Below are positions 44,638-54,077 of a DNA stretch of 64,000 nucleotides, in pieces. The stretch is from CAWHMS01 sp963830495 (GTDB taxonomy: Bacteria; Actinomycetota; Actinomycetes; Propionibacteriales; Nocardioidaceae): positions 62,001-126,000 of the forward strand of contig CAWHMS010000003.1 in the NCBI GenBank assembly GCA_963830495.1. Reading direction: 5' to 3'. Made by a program: the position numbers and the translations under genes. Below the pieces are notes generated by a model. The model saw nothing but the letters and a program-made list of their open reading frames with translations, was not told the origin of the DNA and ran no database searches. The first letter of the stretch is position 1; every line of letters begins with the position of its first letter.

Positions 44638-46680
44638 ATGCTTGATGCCGCCGAAACGGCCGTCTCGGGCATGGTCCCGCCCGACATGGTCGTGATCCTG
44701 CTGGATCTCGCCCTGATCATCGTGCTGGCCCGGACAGTGGGCTGGATCTTCGGCAGGATCGGCATGCCACCTGTCGTCGGCGAGATCCTCGCCGGCGTGC
44801 TGCTCGGGCCGAGCATCTTCGGTGAGGGTTTCAGCGAGTGGCTGTTCCCCCAGGACCAGCGGTTCTACCTGCAACTGCTGGCCAACCTGGGGCTGGTGCT
44901 GTTCATGTTCGTGGTCGGGCTGGAGCTCGACCCCTCCCTCATCCGCGGCCGCGAACGCGTCGCAGGGTCGGTCTCGGTGTGTTCGATCCTGGCTCCCTTC
45001 ACGCTCGGTCTCGCACTGGCGTACTTCCTCGCAGACCGTCGACCCGAGGGTGCTGAGTTCTGGCCGTTCGCCCTGTTCATCGGCGCAGCCATGTCGGTGA
45101 CCGCCTTCCCCGTCCTGGCACGCATCCTGACCGACCGCAACATGCATCGCACCGACACCGGCGGGCTGGCGCTCGCATGTGCGGCGGTCGACGACGTACT
45201 CGCCTGGACCCTGCTCGCCGTCGTCATCGGCATCGCCGGATCGGAGGAGGGCGGCCAGCCGTGGGTCGTCGCCCTCGCGATTCCCTTCGCCGCGTTCGCG
45301 CTGCTCGTGGTGCGCCCCCAGCTGCGCCGGCTCACCGGCTTCTACAACGCTGCCGGACGGCTCACGCCGAGCCTGATGGCGGTCGTGTTGGTGGGACTGC
45401 TGCTGTTCTCTGCGATCACCGAGTACCTCGAGGTGCACTTCATCTTCGGCGCGTTCCTCTTCGGCGCGATCATGCCGCAGGGGCCGGAGGCGGCCGGGCT
45501 GCGGCACGAGATCCTGGTACGGCTGGAGCAGATCAGCGTGCTGCTGCTGCTGCCTGTCTTCTTCCTCGTCTCAGGCCTCAAGGTCGACATCGGCGGGCTC
45601 GAGGCCAACGACCTGGTGCCGCTCATCGCCATCATGGTGGTCGCGGTCGGGGGCAAGTTCTCGGGGGCGTACGTCGGAGCACGCCTCAGCAACGTTGCCG
45701 ACTGGCAGGCGCGGTCGCTTGCCGTGCTGATGAACACGCGCGGCCTGACCGAGCTGGTCATCCTCAACGTCGGTCTCGGCCTCGGCCTCATCTCCGACGA
45801 GCTCTTCACGATGCTCGTCATCATGGCGCTGGTGACCACGATGATGACCGGCCCGCTGCTTCGTCGTACCTATCCGGATCGCCGGGTCGCCCGCGACATC
45901 GCGGAGGCGGAGCGAGCCAAGCTCGGCGGCGACGCAGCCGCCCTGCGGGTGCTCGTGGTTGCAGATCCCGAGGCGGACAGCAGCAGCCGCGTCGAGCTCG
46001 CACTCGCGATCGTCAACAGCCAGCGCCCGGCCGAGGTGGTGGTGGCGAGTCTGCAACCACAGCGAGCCTCGCGACTCGACGTCGGGAGTGGGCTCTCGGA
46101 CGAGCTCGCGGCCATCACGGCGTCCATGGAGCGCCTCGAGCTGCTCGTCGCGCGCGGTGATGAGGTCGGCGTGCCGGTCAAGATCTCCTCGCACCTGAGT
46201 GCCGATCCGTCAGGCGAGCTGCTGGAGCTCGTGAATGTCATCGCGCCCGGGGCGGTCGTGCTCGGGGAGCGAGACGACGTGTACGCCGCCATGGCAGCTG
46301 CGATGGAGGTGGAGACCGTGACAGTCAGCTCTCCGGAGCTGTCGCACGTGCTCACCGACGGGATCTGGGTCATCTGGCGACAGGACAGCCACGGTGACGC
46401 AGCAGTCGTACTCGGGTGTCGGCTGGCCGCCTTTACCGGGTTGCCGCTGCATGTATCCCCAGGTGAAGGAGAATCCGACCGCAGGTTCTCCGCGCTCCAG
46501 CGGGCTCTTGGCGAGCGGGGGATCCCGTTGTCCGCCGATCCGCCCTCCGCCCCGATGCGCATCTCGAGCCACGGCAGCGGCGACGCCGACGTGACGGTAC
46601 GCGCCGAGCGGGACCCGGCCCCCGTGAACTGGAGCAGCGTCGACCTCGGCAGCAGGACCGCCGGCGCCGAATCCCGCTGA
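44638..46680 (+). CDS. CPA2-type cation:proton antiporter with cytosolic regulatory tail
   Basis: 680 residues. About 12 membrane helices fill residues 15-420, with IGMPPVVGEILAGVLLGP, ACAAVDDVLAWTLLAVVIG (the DD ion site), MNTRGLTELVILNVGLGLG (key NTRGLTEL). The C-terminal 250 residues form a cytosolic domain with two Usp-like halves (LRVLVVADPEADSSSRVELALAIV; AAVVLGCRLAAFTGLPLHV). It moves K+ or Na+ against protons; the tail probably gates it. A GGAGGAG site precedes the ATG. Confidence 0.9.
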   Translation: MLDAAETAVSGMVPPDMVVILLDLALIIVLARTVGWIFGRIGMPPVVGEILAGVLLGPSIFGEGFSEWLFPQDQRFYLQLLANLGLVLFMFVVGLELDPSLIRGRERVAGSVSVCSILAPFTLGLALAYFLADRRPEGAEFWPFALFIGAAMSVTAFPVLARILTDRNMHRTDTGGLALACAAVDDVLAWTLLAVVIGIAGSEEGGQPWVVALAIPFAAFALLVVRPQLRRLTGFYNAAGRLTPSLMAVVLVGLLLFSAITEYLEVHFIFGAFLFGAIMPQGPEAAGLRHEILVRLEQISVLLLLPVFFLVSGLKVDIGGLEANDLVPLIAIMVVAVGGKFSGAYVGARLSNVADWQARSLAVLMNTRGLTELVILNVGLGLGLISDELFTMLVIMALVTTMMTGPLLRRTYPDRRVARDIAEAERAKLGGDAAALRVLVVADPEADSSSRVELALAIVNSQRPAEVVVASLQPQRASRLDVGSGLSDELAAITASMERLELLVARGDEVGVPVKISSHLSADPSGELLELVNVIAPGAVVLGERDDVYAAMAAAMEVETVTVSSPELSHVLTDGIWVIWRQDSHGDAAVVLGCRLAAFTGLPLHVSPGEGESDRRFSALQRALGERGIPLSADPPSAPMRISSHGSGDADVTVRAERDPAPVNWSSVDLGSRTAGAESR

Positions 46681-46723
46681 TCGTTCGGAGCGCGTCGTAC
46701 GGCACCTACGGTGCGGGCCCGGC

Positions 46724-48139
46724 TCAGCCGCGGTGCGTGTTGAAGGCCAGCGTGCGGTGCCCGATCCGGATCCGCCAGCCCGGCTGCAGCACCTGCTCCT
46801 GACCGCGAGGCACCGGGACCCACTGCGCCGACTTGGGCTCGGCGAAGAACGTGCCGTTGGTCGACTCGTCATCGACCAGGACCACGTCCCAGTGCCGCAG
46901 CTCCAGCCGGGCATGCACGCGGCTGATCGTGTTCTGCGTGTCGGTCAGCTGGATGGCGCGCCACGACCCCGACGTCATCCGCTCGTCGGAGTCGGGGTCG
47001 CGCCCGAGGAGATAGTCGGTGTCGACCTGGAAGACCGCGCCGTCGTCGAGCACGATGACGCCGAGCGGCGGCCTGGCCCCGTCGACCAGGACCGGCGTCT
47101 GCTGCACCATGTTGATCCCGCAGACACCGCAGAAGAGCATCCGTGGGTCGTTGAAGTGCCCGTTCTTGCAGAACACTCCCTTGACGACCGGCGCCGACTC
47201 GATCGACACCCGGGAGTGACCAGCCTTCTCCGCGACCGGAAGTGGCTTGGGCTCGGACACCACGTCGAGCGCGCCGGGCCCGATGAGCACGGACTCGAAC
47301 GAGTCCTCCACGGGCTCGGGGGTGAACGCGGGACGACGTGCGACCGGTGGCCCCGGAGGCGGCGCCACCTGGCCGATGCCGACGGCTGGGGTGGGCTCCG
47401 CCGGGGTGGGCTCGGCCGGAACCGGCGGTGGGCTGGGAGGAGCAGGCGGCGGTGGGGCTGCTGCCGGTGCCGGCTGACCCTGGACAGCGGGCCGTACATC
47501 GCCACGTGGCACCTGGTCGGAGGCGCGCCGGTGCCGCCCCATGTCCTGGGCCACCAGCTCGGGTGGGGCGGCCTGCTCGCCCTGGCTACCGACGTCCGCC
47601 GCCTCGGGCTGCAGGGGCATCTCCACGGCGGCACCCGGGTCCCCGGTCAGCGTGCAACCGGAGGCCGCGATGACCCCGTCACGCAGGTCAAGCAGTGGCG
47701 ACACGGCAGGGGTGGCGGGCTGGTCGACGTACATCGCCACGTGGCTGACCGGCCAGGGCACGACCTTCTCGACCCAGGCCAGGGACTCGCGGCCGCTGAT
47801 CCGCTCGCCGTCGACCTCGGCCGTCGCATCGCCGATCGCGAACACCGCTAGGCCCCGGTCGATCGGCGCCACCGCCACGAAGGAGGGTGGGTCGCCGGTG
47901 AGCGACGCGAGCTGCAGGGCGAAGCCTCTGACCAGCTGCCGGCCGCTCCCGCCGTTGGCCGCGACGATCTGCGCATGATCCAGGATCGGCGCTAGGGCCT
48001 CGTCGTCGGCCGCAGCCGCGACCAGTACAACGGCACCCACTCGTGCCACCAGCCCAGAACCCGCCGATGGACTGCACGCAGCCGCCTCCCACGCGGCGAT
48101 CGACCCGATCGAAGCCGGGGCCACACTGCTCGCGGTCAC
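46724..48139 (-). CDS. Zinc-ribbon and FHA-domain protein
   Basis: 471 residues. The N-terminal 170 residues form a conserved region (FVAVAPIDRGLAVFAIGDATAEVDGE, key LAVFAIGDATAEV) found ahead of FHA domains in actinobacteria and possibly a degenerate phosphatase fold. A Pro/Ala-rich linker follows, then a zinc ribbon (C-x-NGH, CGVCG; about 325-345) and a C-terminal FHA domain (about 365-471) with LLGRDP, SRVHARLEL and STNGTFF, which binds phospho-threonine. It is the last gene of the operon and starts 1 bp after the membrane protein. It is a likely reader of the nearby kinases. Confidence 0.87.
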   Translation of the reverse strand: MTASSVAPASIGSIAAWEAAACSPSAGSGLVARVGAVVLVAAAADDEALAPILDHAQIVAANGGSGRQLVRGFALQLASLTGDPPSFVAVAPIDRGLAVFAIGDATAEVDGERISGRESLAWVEKVVPWPVSHVAMYVDQPATPAVSPLLDLRDGVIAASGCTLTGDPGAAVEMPLQPEAADVGSQGEQAAPPELVAQDMGRHRRASDQVPRGDVRPAVQGQPAPAAAPPPPAPPSPPPVPAEPTPAEPTPAVGIGQVAPPPGPPVARRPAFTPEPVEDSFESVLIGPGALDVVSEPKPLPVAEKAGHSRVSIESAPVVKGVFCKNGHFNDPRMLFCGVCGINMVQQTPVLVDGARPPLGVIVLDDGAVFQVDTDYLLGRDPDSDERMTSGSWRAIQLTDTQNTISRVHARLELRHWDVVLVDDESTNGTFFAEPKSAQWVPVPRGQEQVLQPGWRIRIGHRTLAFNTHRG

Positions 48140-48140
48140 G

Positions 48141-48566
48141 TCAGACCACCCTCCCGCCGAAGAACCGCCAGTGGATCAAGGGCACCCGCATCGGGCCGTT
48201 GACCCAGAGCCAGATCGCCACCCAGACGATCAGGAACAACGTGATGAACGTCGAGAACGCGACCTCGCCCTCGATGCCGGGCACCCAGCCGAGCTCGAGC
48301 AGCAGCCAGACCAGGGCGCCCTCGTTGATCGCGGTCAGCAGCCCGAGCAAGGTCGGCCAGTCCTTCTCCCACCGGAACTGCTGGATCAGGTGGTAGACGA
48401 CCTCCCAGCCGATGCCGAGCACGCACACCGTCAGGAGCACGATGAACGTGGTCCGGTAGTCAGGGTCGTGCGGCAGGAACGGCGTGATGATCAGCGTGAT
48501 CAGCCCCCCGAGCACGAGGGTCATGAAGATCCGGGTCTGGATCCTTCCGTTGAGCGTCAGCAGCAT
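48141..48566 (-). CDS. Four-helix membrane protein
   Basis: 141 residues, not recognised as a named family. Four hydrophobic segments lie at about 14-34, 38-58, 73-93 and 103-122. Charged loop motifs are FLPHDPDYRTT and QQFRWEKDWP. It stands between the oxidoreductase gene (10 bp) and the FHA gene (1 bp), so it is probably a membrane partner of one of them. Confidence 0.8.
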   Translation of the reverse strand: MLLTLNGRIQTRIFMTLVLGGLITLIITPFLPHDPDYRTTFIVLLTVCVLGIGWEVVYHLIQQFRWEKDWPTLLGLLTAINEGALVWLLLELGWVPGIEGEVAFSTFITLFLIVWVAIWLWVNGPMRVPLIHWRFFGGRVV

Positions 48567-48576
48567 CGCAACTCCC

Positions 48577-50220
48577 CTAGATCTGCTTGCCGCGCATCCA
48601 CTTGAACCACTGACTGGTCGACCTCACCGGGCCGATCCGCTTGGCGAAACCGTGCCGCGCCAAGTCGTCGGTGATCTCCTGTGCCGCCACCTGCAGTCCG
48701 AGGAACGTGTCGACGCCGGGGAAGTAGCCGCCGAGCGTCGTCGCTCCCGAGGCATACATGACACCCGGCGCGTTCCGCGTGCCGCGCACCTCGAAGGATC
48801 GCTCGACGTCGAGTCTTCCGACCGGGTTGCGGCCGGCCCCAGAGTGCTGGAGAAGATCAGCAAGCAGCCGGTGCTCGGCGATGTCGGCCTCGAGTCCGGT
48901 GCAGTCGATCACGAAGTCGACCGTGATCTCGATCGGTCCCTGCGCCGTACGCACGTGGTTGACGATGCGACCGTTGGCTGGCTCCATCTTGTCGACCGTG
49001 CCGACCACGAGCTGGTACCAGCCCTCGCGACGGCCCTGCTTCATCTGCTTCTGCCAGTACTGGCGATACGGCGTGTTGGTGCCGCCCATGCGCTTGTAGA
49101 GGTCTGCTCGCTCCTGACCCTCGAGTCGGCGCATCTGTTGCTTGAGCTGCCCGCCCCAGACCGACTTCGGGTAGTTGAAGCCCTGGTAGGCCCAGCCGTC
49201 GGCGCCCTTGCGCTTCATGAACGGGCTGGGCTTGGCCGAGCCGATGCCGTCGTTGGGTCCGTCGATGAACGTGCGGAAGAGGTGCACGATCGTGGTCTGC
49301 GCACCCTTGAGCAGCCGGTCGTCCATCAATCGCTGCAGCACCCTGGACGCCACGATCCCGCCACCACGCACCAGCACGGTGCTCGGGTAGGTCAGCAGCC
49401 GTTCGTAGACGTGCTCGTGCGACTCGTAGGCGTTGACGATGTGCTGGTAGTCGTTGTGCTGGACGCGGTACTGCTGTAGGTCCGGCAGGAACCGCAGTCC
49501 GGGATAGCCGACCGCCAGGTGCACGAAGGTCGACCGGTAGGCGATCCGCTTCGTCGCCGTCGCGCCCTCGGGTGGCGTGAGGATGGTGAAGTACCCGCCC
49601 CCGAGCCGGCGCCGTACGACGCGCACCAGGCCCTTCGCCTGCATCTCCGGGTAGCGGATGCGACGCGACTCGCGCTCCAGCGACTCGAAGACCTGCCCGG
49701 CCTTCGGCGTCCAGTAGTCGGCGAACAGCGGCTCCAGGAAGACCTGACGAAGCGCGGCCAGGCGCTTGGTCTGCCATGACTCGCTGAGCGCGTAGGAGGG
49801 GAAGCCCCACAGGTTGTCCGGCCGCGATGCGGAGTCGGATCGAAGCCGCTCGCCGCGTGGGATCTGCGAGACACGCGTGAGGTGCTCGTAGGTCTGCCAC
49901 GGCACGTCCAGAGCGGAGAGCACCTTCATGTGCTCCGGGGGAACTCCCGCGACCCGCAAGTAGTCGACCGTGACGAAGCTGCCCATGCCGCCTCCCACCG
50001 TGACAAAAGGAACGTCGACGATCGGAATGCCCGCCCGGGTCACCATGTCGTCTGTCCAGAAGTCGGTGTTGAGCAGCTCGTCGTTGAGATCGCCAGGGGC
50101 AGCCTGCGCCGGTAGGTACTCGGCGCCAGGCGACGGGATGACCGAGCCGACGGTGTTCGGTTCCACGCGGCACCTCCCCAGTAGCGCGCTGTCCACTGAG
50201 GCTATCGTCGCCCGTCCCAT
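48577..50220 (-). CDS. FAD-dependent oxidoreductase of the phosphorylation island
   Basis: 547 residues. A dinucleotide-binding loop is seen in VPFVTVGGGMGSFVTVDYL (key VGGGMGS) at about 75, and late flavoprotein marks are FVIDCTGLEAD and YASGATTLGGYFPGVDTFLGLQVA (key ASGATTLGG). The middle carries HLAVGYPGLRFLPDL and VLVRGGGIVASRVLQRL, a second Rossmann-like loop. It resembles FAD/NAD(P)-dependent monooxygenase-like enzymes, substrate unknown. It begins an operon with a membrane protein and an FHA protein and is divergent from a Ser/Thr kinase gene, so phospho-control is an attractive but unproved idea. Confidence 0.8.
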   Translation of the reverse strand: MGRATIASVDSALLGRCRVEPNTVGSVIPSPGAEYLPAQAAPGDLNDELLNTDFWTDDMVTRAGIPIVDVPFVTVGGGMGSFVTVDYLRVAGVPPEHMKVLSALDVPWQTYEHLTRVSQIPRGERLRSDSASRPDNLWGFPSYALSESWQTKRLAALRQVFLEPLFADYWTPKAGQVFESLERESRRIRYPEMQAKGLVRVVRRRLGGGYFTILTPPEGATATKRIAYRSTFVHLAVGYPGLRFLPDLQQYRVQHNDYQHIVNAYESHEHVYERLLTYPSTVLVRGGGIVASRVLQRLMDDRLLKGAQTTIVHLFRTFIDGPNDGIGSAKPSPFMKRKGADGWAYQGFNYPKSVWGGQLKQQMRRLEGQERADLYKRMGGTNTPYRQYWQKQMKQGRREGWYQLVVGTVDKMEPANGRIVNHVRTAQGPIEITVDFVIDCTGLEADIAEHRLLADLLQHSGAGRNPVGRLDVERSFEVRGTRNAPGVMYASGATTLGGYFPGVDTFLGLQVAAQEITDDLARHGFAKRIGPVRSTSQWFKWMRGKQI

Positions 50221-50324
50221 CCGCTCAGGAAGTTACCGAATCTCGTCCATTGTGCGGCCGACGGGCCTAGGCTTCCCTCATGCTGAGGGCCCGCGAAAGG
50301 CCCACGGAAAGTGAGGTTCCGGGC

Positions 50325-51119
50325 ATGCAGGGGATTGCGGACTACGAGTTCGTCCGTCAGCTCGGCGAGTCGAACTACGGCGAGAACTACCTGGCACGAA
50401 CACCGGCGCGGCTGGGGATACCAGCCGAGCACGTGGTCGTGAAGGTCATCGACGGACCGTCGGGCGACGACGCCTTCCGGCGCGCCACGCGCGAGCTCAA
50501 GCACTTCTCGTTGGCGCGCTCGGACAAGCTCGTGACCTTGTACGACGCGGGCCGCCAGGGTGGCGCGTTCTTCTACGCGATGGAGCATCTACCGCAGGGC
50601 ACGTTGGCGGAGCCCGTCGCACCGCTGGATCGTGGTGCGGCGATCGGTGCGGTCGCCGACGCGGCCGAGGCGGCCCATGCCCTGCACGAGGTGGGCATCG
50701 CGCATCGTGACATCAAGCCGGCCAACATCCTGCTGCACGAGGACGGCGCCAAGCTGTCAGACCTCGGCCTCTCGCAGCTGCTCTCACCCGGGCTGGTCTT
50801 CACCGGCCTGATGAACATCGGCTTGGAGTACACCGATCCAGCCATTCTGGTGGGCGCCGAAGCGTCCCGCGCTACCGACATCTGGTCGTTGGCTGCCTGC
50901 CTGCACTTCGCGCTGAGCGGCACCACGGTCTACGCCGACATCTCGGCCAACGATCCGCTGCTGATGATGCGCGCCATCGTCTCGTCCAAGCCGACGCTGT
51001 CCGACGAGATCGGGCCGGCGGCCCGAGCGCTGATCGAGCGCTGCTTCGACGAAGACCTGTCGGTGCGTCCGAGTACGGCGGCGGAGTTCGCGCGCGAGCT
51101 GCAACGCCTCGAGCGGTGA
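50325..51119 (+). CDS. Ser/Thr protein kinase (cytosolic)
   Basis: 264 residues, a kinase domain with no membrane helix. ATP-site Lys40 is in VVVKVIDG; the catalytic loop is HRDIKPANILL with D129 and N134; the metal motif is DLG (146-148) in place of DFG. The glycine loop (LGESNYGENYLA) is atypical. The start with GAGG upstream was preferred to ATG 50280, which would add 15 residues. The stop is 7 bp before the next gene, a membrane protein that may be a substrate or anchor. Confidence 0.88.
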   Translation: MQGIADYEFVRQLGESNYGENYLARTPARLGIPAEHVVVKVIDGPSGDDAFRRATRELKHFSLARSDKLVTLYDAGRQGGAFFYAMEHLPQGTLAEPVAPLDRGAAIGAVADAAEAAHALHEVGIAHRDIKPANILLHEDGAKLSDLGLSQLLSPGLVFTGLMNIGLEYTDPAILVGAEASRATDIWSLAACLHFALSGTTVYADISANDPLLMMRAIVSSKPTLSDEIGPAARALIERCFDEDLSVRPSTAAEFARELQRLER

Positions 51120-51126
51120 TCCGTCG

Positions 51127-52653
51127 ATGGCCTTGCATCATCAGCTGCACGCTCTGGGGGAACGCCTGGGCACAGGGGTGTTCGACGACAGCGACAGCTT
51201 CCGGGGCGCGCTCGACGACTTTCTCGACGAGGGAGCCGCCACGAGCGGTGAGATCAACCTGCTGGTCGACACGGTCCGGTTGGGCGCCTACCAGCGGCTG
51301 GTGACGATGATCGACCGCGGCGCAGACCCCGCCGCGGCCGTCGCCACGGCGGGTGAGCTGCTGGCCCGAGAGCGAGGCAGCGCCGACCTCGACGGCTCCC
51401 GCTGGGCATGCGCTGTCCTCGGATTCGCGACCGACCGCGTGCCCGCCACGGAGGTGGACCGGTACTACAACGGCACCGTGCGCCCGACGGGCCAGAGCGA
51501 AGGTGTGGCGCCCACCGCCGTACCACCGCCGCATGTGTCCCCGCGGCCGCCGCAGCCGACCGCTCCGGTTCCGCCGGTCGCTCGCGGCTTCGCGGCCCAG
51601 CATCCGCCGGCCGCCGTACCACCCACGGCTCGGGTGGCGCCGACATACGGCGGCCAGGGCACGGGCGGTGGTCCGATACCTCCGGGGTACGGCACAGCAC
51701 CCAAGAAGTCTCGGTGGGGGCTGATCCTGGCGGCCGTCGTCGTGACTCTGGCGCTGATCGCGGGCGGCGCATGGTGGGCCGTCGCGGGCAGGGACCAGAA
51801 GGCCGACACCCCTGGACCTAGCCCTTCTCCTTCGACGACCCCACCGACAGACGAGTTCGGCGTCGATGCCGTCAGCGCACGTTACGCAGGCCTGGCCCCC
51901 GCGATGGACAACCTGTTGTTCCCCTGTACGCCGACCACCACGGCGGTCGGCGAGACGGAGCACCTCAACTGCGATGCCTCCGACGGGGCCAGGCTCGAGC
52001 TGGTCACCTTCGACTCCGAGTCCAGCCTGGCCGACTACCGCGAGTACGTCGTCGACAACTCCGTCGGCAGCGTCTACGAGTCCAGCGACGGTCAGACCTA
52101 CTACAGCGAGAATCCGGCCGGTGACCGGGCCGAGCCCTTCGTGTACTGGGACGACACCGATGCCCTGCAGTCCGCGCGGGTCGGCGGGCTGGCGCTCAAG
52201 GAACTGAAGGCCGACCTGGTCGACATCGAGGCGGTGGTGACCACCCCGACCAAGCCCTCGAACGACGCGCTGCGGGCGATCATCGACGAGAACCTGCCAA
52301 CGCTGAACCGATGCAAGCGGATCGAGAACAACGACGTCGGCCAGAGCGAGTACAACCTCTGCCGCGACGGGAGTCTCTACATCTACTACGCGCATTACAC
52401 CGATCTCTCGAACCTGTTCGAGTACCGCCGGTTCATCGACCAGACGTCCGACGGGTTCGACGGGACCACCAACGACTGGCAGTACGACTCGACCCCCAAG
52501 GTCGACGAGGGCAAGCGGATCGAATGGGTGGACCCCGACACGGGCAATGCCCACCTCTACTGGGATGTCGAGGAATGCCAGTGCTCGATCGTGGCCATCG
52601 CGGTCTCCGGTAACCAGAACCGCCTCTTCAACTGGTGGCTCAACGCCGAGTGA
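51127..52653 (+). CDS. One-pass membrane protein paired with the kinase
   Basis: 508 residues. The first 105 residues form a helical cytosolic domain (FDDSDSFRGALDDFLDEG, INLLVDTVRLGAYQRLV) that I recall at the ends of Hsp70-like and other signalling proteins of actinobacteria. A Pro-rich linker precedes a membrane helix at about 200-222 (WGLILAAVVVTLALIAGGAWW, key part). The external 280 residues contain four or more cysteines (FPCTP, LNCDAS, NRCKR, NLCRD, ECQC) and aromatic-rich repeats like those of sensor modules of receptor kinases. Likely the external sensor or a target of the kinase. Confidence 0.78.
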   Translation: MALHHQLHALGERLGTGVFDDSDSFRGALDDFLDEGAATSGEINLLVDTVRLGAYQRLVTMIDRGADPAAAVATAGELLARERGSADLDGSRWACAVLGFATDRVPATEVDRYYNGTVRPTGQSEGVAPTAVPPPHVSPRPPQPTAPVPPVARGFAAQHPPAAVPPTARVAPTYGGQGTGGGPIPPGYGTAPKKSRWGLILAAVVVTLALIAGGAWWAVAGRDQKADTPGPSPSPSTTPPTDEFGVDAVSARYAGLAPAMDNLLFPCTPTTTAVGETEHLNCDASDGARLELVTFDSESSLADYREYVVDNSVGSVYESSDGQTYYSENPAGDRAEPFVYWDDTDALQSARVGGLALKELKADLVDIEAVVTTPTKPSNDALRAIIDENLPTLNRCKRIENNDVGQSEYNLCRDGSLYIYYAHYTDLSNLFEYRRFIDQTSDGFDGTTNDWQYDSTPKVDEGKRIEWVDPDTGNAHLYWDVEECQCSIVAIAVSGNQNRLFNWWLNAE

Positions 52654-52713
52654 CGTCCGGCCGCCAGTCCGGCCGGGACGCACCGGCCCGGGGTGCCGTG
52701 GTTGCGCCAGCCT

Positions 52714-53298
52714 TCAGTCGGTCGGCTCGTGCTCGACGTCGGGCAGGGTCGGGGCATCGGTCGGGTACAAGCCGGCGGCGAAGCCGTAGACCTGGTCGCC
52801 GGCGCGCGGAATCTGGGTAAAGTGGCGCGCGACCTCCTGAACCTGCGCCCAGAAGCTGCGCACCTCCTCGATCGGGATGCGGGCGTGCACGAGGGTGCAC
52901 CGCAACTCGTCGGCCGCGTGCGCCGGGCCGGCCTCGGCGGCGGCCTGCGCAAGTCCGTTCACGGCCGCCACGACCTCCTTGTCCTCGGGTCGGCTCAGCG
53001 CGCCGATGTAGATCGTTCGGGCGACCCGGCCGTAGAAGCGCTCGTCGATGGCGCGCACCCGCTGGGTGCGGACGACGCGAGCCAGGCCGGTATCTACCAG
53101 GACGTTCACGTGATAGGCCACCGTGCTCTTGGGGCGGCCGACTGCCTGCGCCATCTCGGACACCGTCGCCGCTCGCTCGAGCAGCAGCTCCAAGAGGGTG
53201 TCCCGCAGCGGTTCGGCGATGGCGCGCAGCTGTTCCGGCGCGGTGATCACGATCATCTCGTCGATGTGGTAGTCAGGGATGTGCTCATTGACCGGCAT
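52714..53298 (-). CDS. ArsR-like winged-helix regulator
   Basis: 194 residues. The helix-turn-helix (about 25-85) has LRDTLLELLLERAATVSEMAQAVGRPKSTVAYHVNVLVDTGLARVV, recognisable by VSEMAQAVGRPKSTVAYHV. The rest is a helical ligand/dimer domain with no metal cysteines. It is divergent from the hydrolase gene, with repeated GGATCATT boxes in the gap, so it probably controls both. Confidence 0.85.
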   Translation of the reverse strand: MPVNEHIPDYHIDEMIVITAPEQLRAIAEPLRDTLLELLLERAATVSEMAQAVGRPKSTVAYHVNVLVDTGLARVVRTQRVRAIDERFYGRVARTIYIGALSRPEDKEVVAAVNGLAQAAAEAGPAHAADELRCTLVHARIPIEEVRSFWAQVQEVARHFTQIPRAGDQVYGFAAGLYPTDAPTLPDVEHEPTD

Positions 53299-53302
53299 AT
53301 CT

Positions 53303-53340
53303 GGATCATTCTAGAGTAGTGGATCATTCGATCATGATCG
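53303..53340. promoter_or_regulatory. Operator-like repeats between the ArsR-like and hydrolase genes
   Basis: GGATCATT occurs at 53303-53310 and 53321-53328 (18 bp apart). The second is followed by CGATCATGATCG, a perfect 12-bp palindrome at 53329-53340. The position in the divergent gap fits binding by the regulator at 52714-53298. Confidence 0.5.
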
Positions 53341-53361
53341 TCCGATGACAGGAGTCTAGAG

Positions 53362-53952
53362 ATGGCCGACGTCGTACTGTTCCATCACGTGCAGGGACTC
53401 ACCGAGGGCGTGCACGCGCTCGCCGAGGAGTTACGAGCCGGCGGGCACACAGTGCACACTCCGGATCTGTTCGACGGCGCACGAGCAGAGACGATCGACG
53501 AGGGCGCCGCACTCGCCAAGCGCATCGGCAGCGAGGTGCTCGACGAGCGTGCCGACCGAGCCGTGGCCGCCCTGCCCGCCAGCGTCGTCTACGCCGGCAT
53601 CTCCTCCGGCGGCGGTATCGCGCAGCGGCTGGCGCAGACCCGGCCAGGCTCGCGTGGCGCGCTGTTGTACGAGTCGTGCATCCCGATCACGGGCGAGTGG
53701 GCCTTCGGTCCGTGGCCGGCGGGCGTGCCCGTGCAGATCCACGGCATGGACAGGGATCCGTTTTTCGGGCTGGAGGGCGACATCGATGCTGCCCGTGAGC
53801 TGGTAGCGACGGTCGGTCCAGAGCTGGCCGAGCTCTTCGTCTATCCGGGTGACCAGCACCTGTTCACCGACAGCTCGCTCCCGTCGTACGACGCCGCCGC
53901 CACCGCAGCGGTGCTACAGCGCTCGCGGGAGCTGCTCGACCGGGCAGGCTGA
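53362..53952 (+). CDS. Dienelactone hydrolase family protein
   Basis: 196 residues of alpha/beta-hydrolase fold. The nucleophile elbow is AGISSGGG, with serine where classical dienelactone hydrolases have cysteine; the His is in YPGDQHLFTD and an acid in IHGMDRDPFF. The natural substrate is unknown. It is divergent from the ArsR-like gene and probably under its control. Confidence 0.83.
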   Translation: MADVVLFHHVQGLTEGVHALAEELRAGGHTVHTPDLFDGARAETIDEGAALAKRIGSEVLDERADRAVAALPASVVYAGISSGGGIAQRLAQTRPGSRGALLYESCIPITGEWAFGPWPAGVPVQIHGMDRDPFFGLEGDIDAARELVATVGPELAELFVYPGDQHLFTDSSLPSYDAAATAAVLQRSRELLDRAG

Positions 53953-53996
53953 CCGCCCGCGAATTGCGGAGAGATGTCTCGAACCGCACCGCGATA

Positions 53997-54012
53997 GCGG
54001 GACTTCTCCCGC
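53997..54012 (+). terminator. Terminator-like hairpin after the hydrolase gene
   Basis: GCGGGA-CTTC-TCCCGC is a perfect stem with a four-base loop, followed by AATTT. An outer imperfect pairing (CCGCGAATTGCGG at 53957 with CCGCAATTTCGCGG ending 54022) encloses it. It lies between two convergent genes and could end both transcripts. Confidence 0.6.
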
Positions 54013-54077
54013 AATTTCGCGGTGAAGGTTGGGTGGGGTACGACGCAGCGGCGCGGTGGCGCAGAGCCGTGAGCTGC

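Noticed and set aside
50872..52683. A 603-codon minus-strand open frame opposite the kinase and membrane protein
   Set aside because: Antisense to two supported genes, with no recognisable domain.
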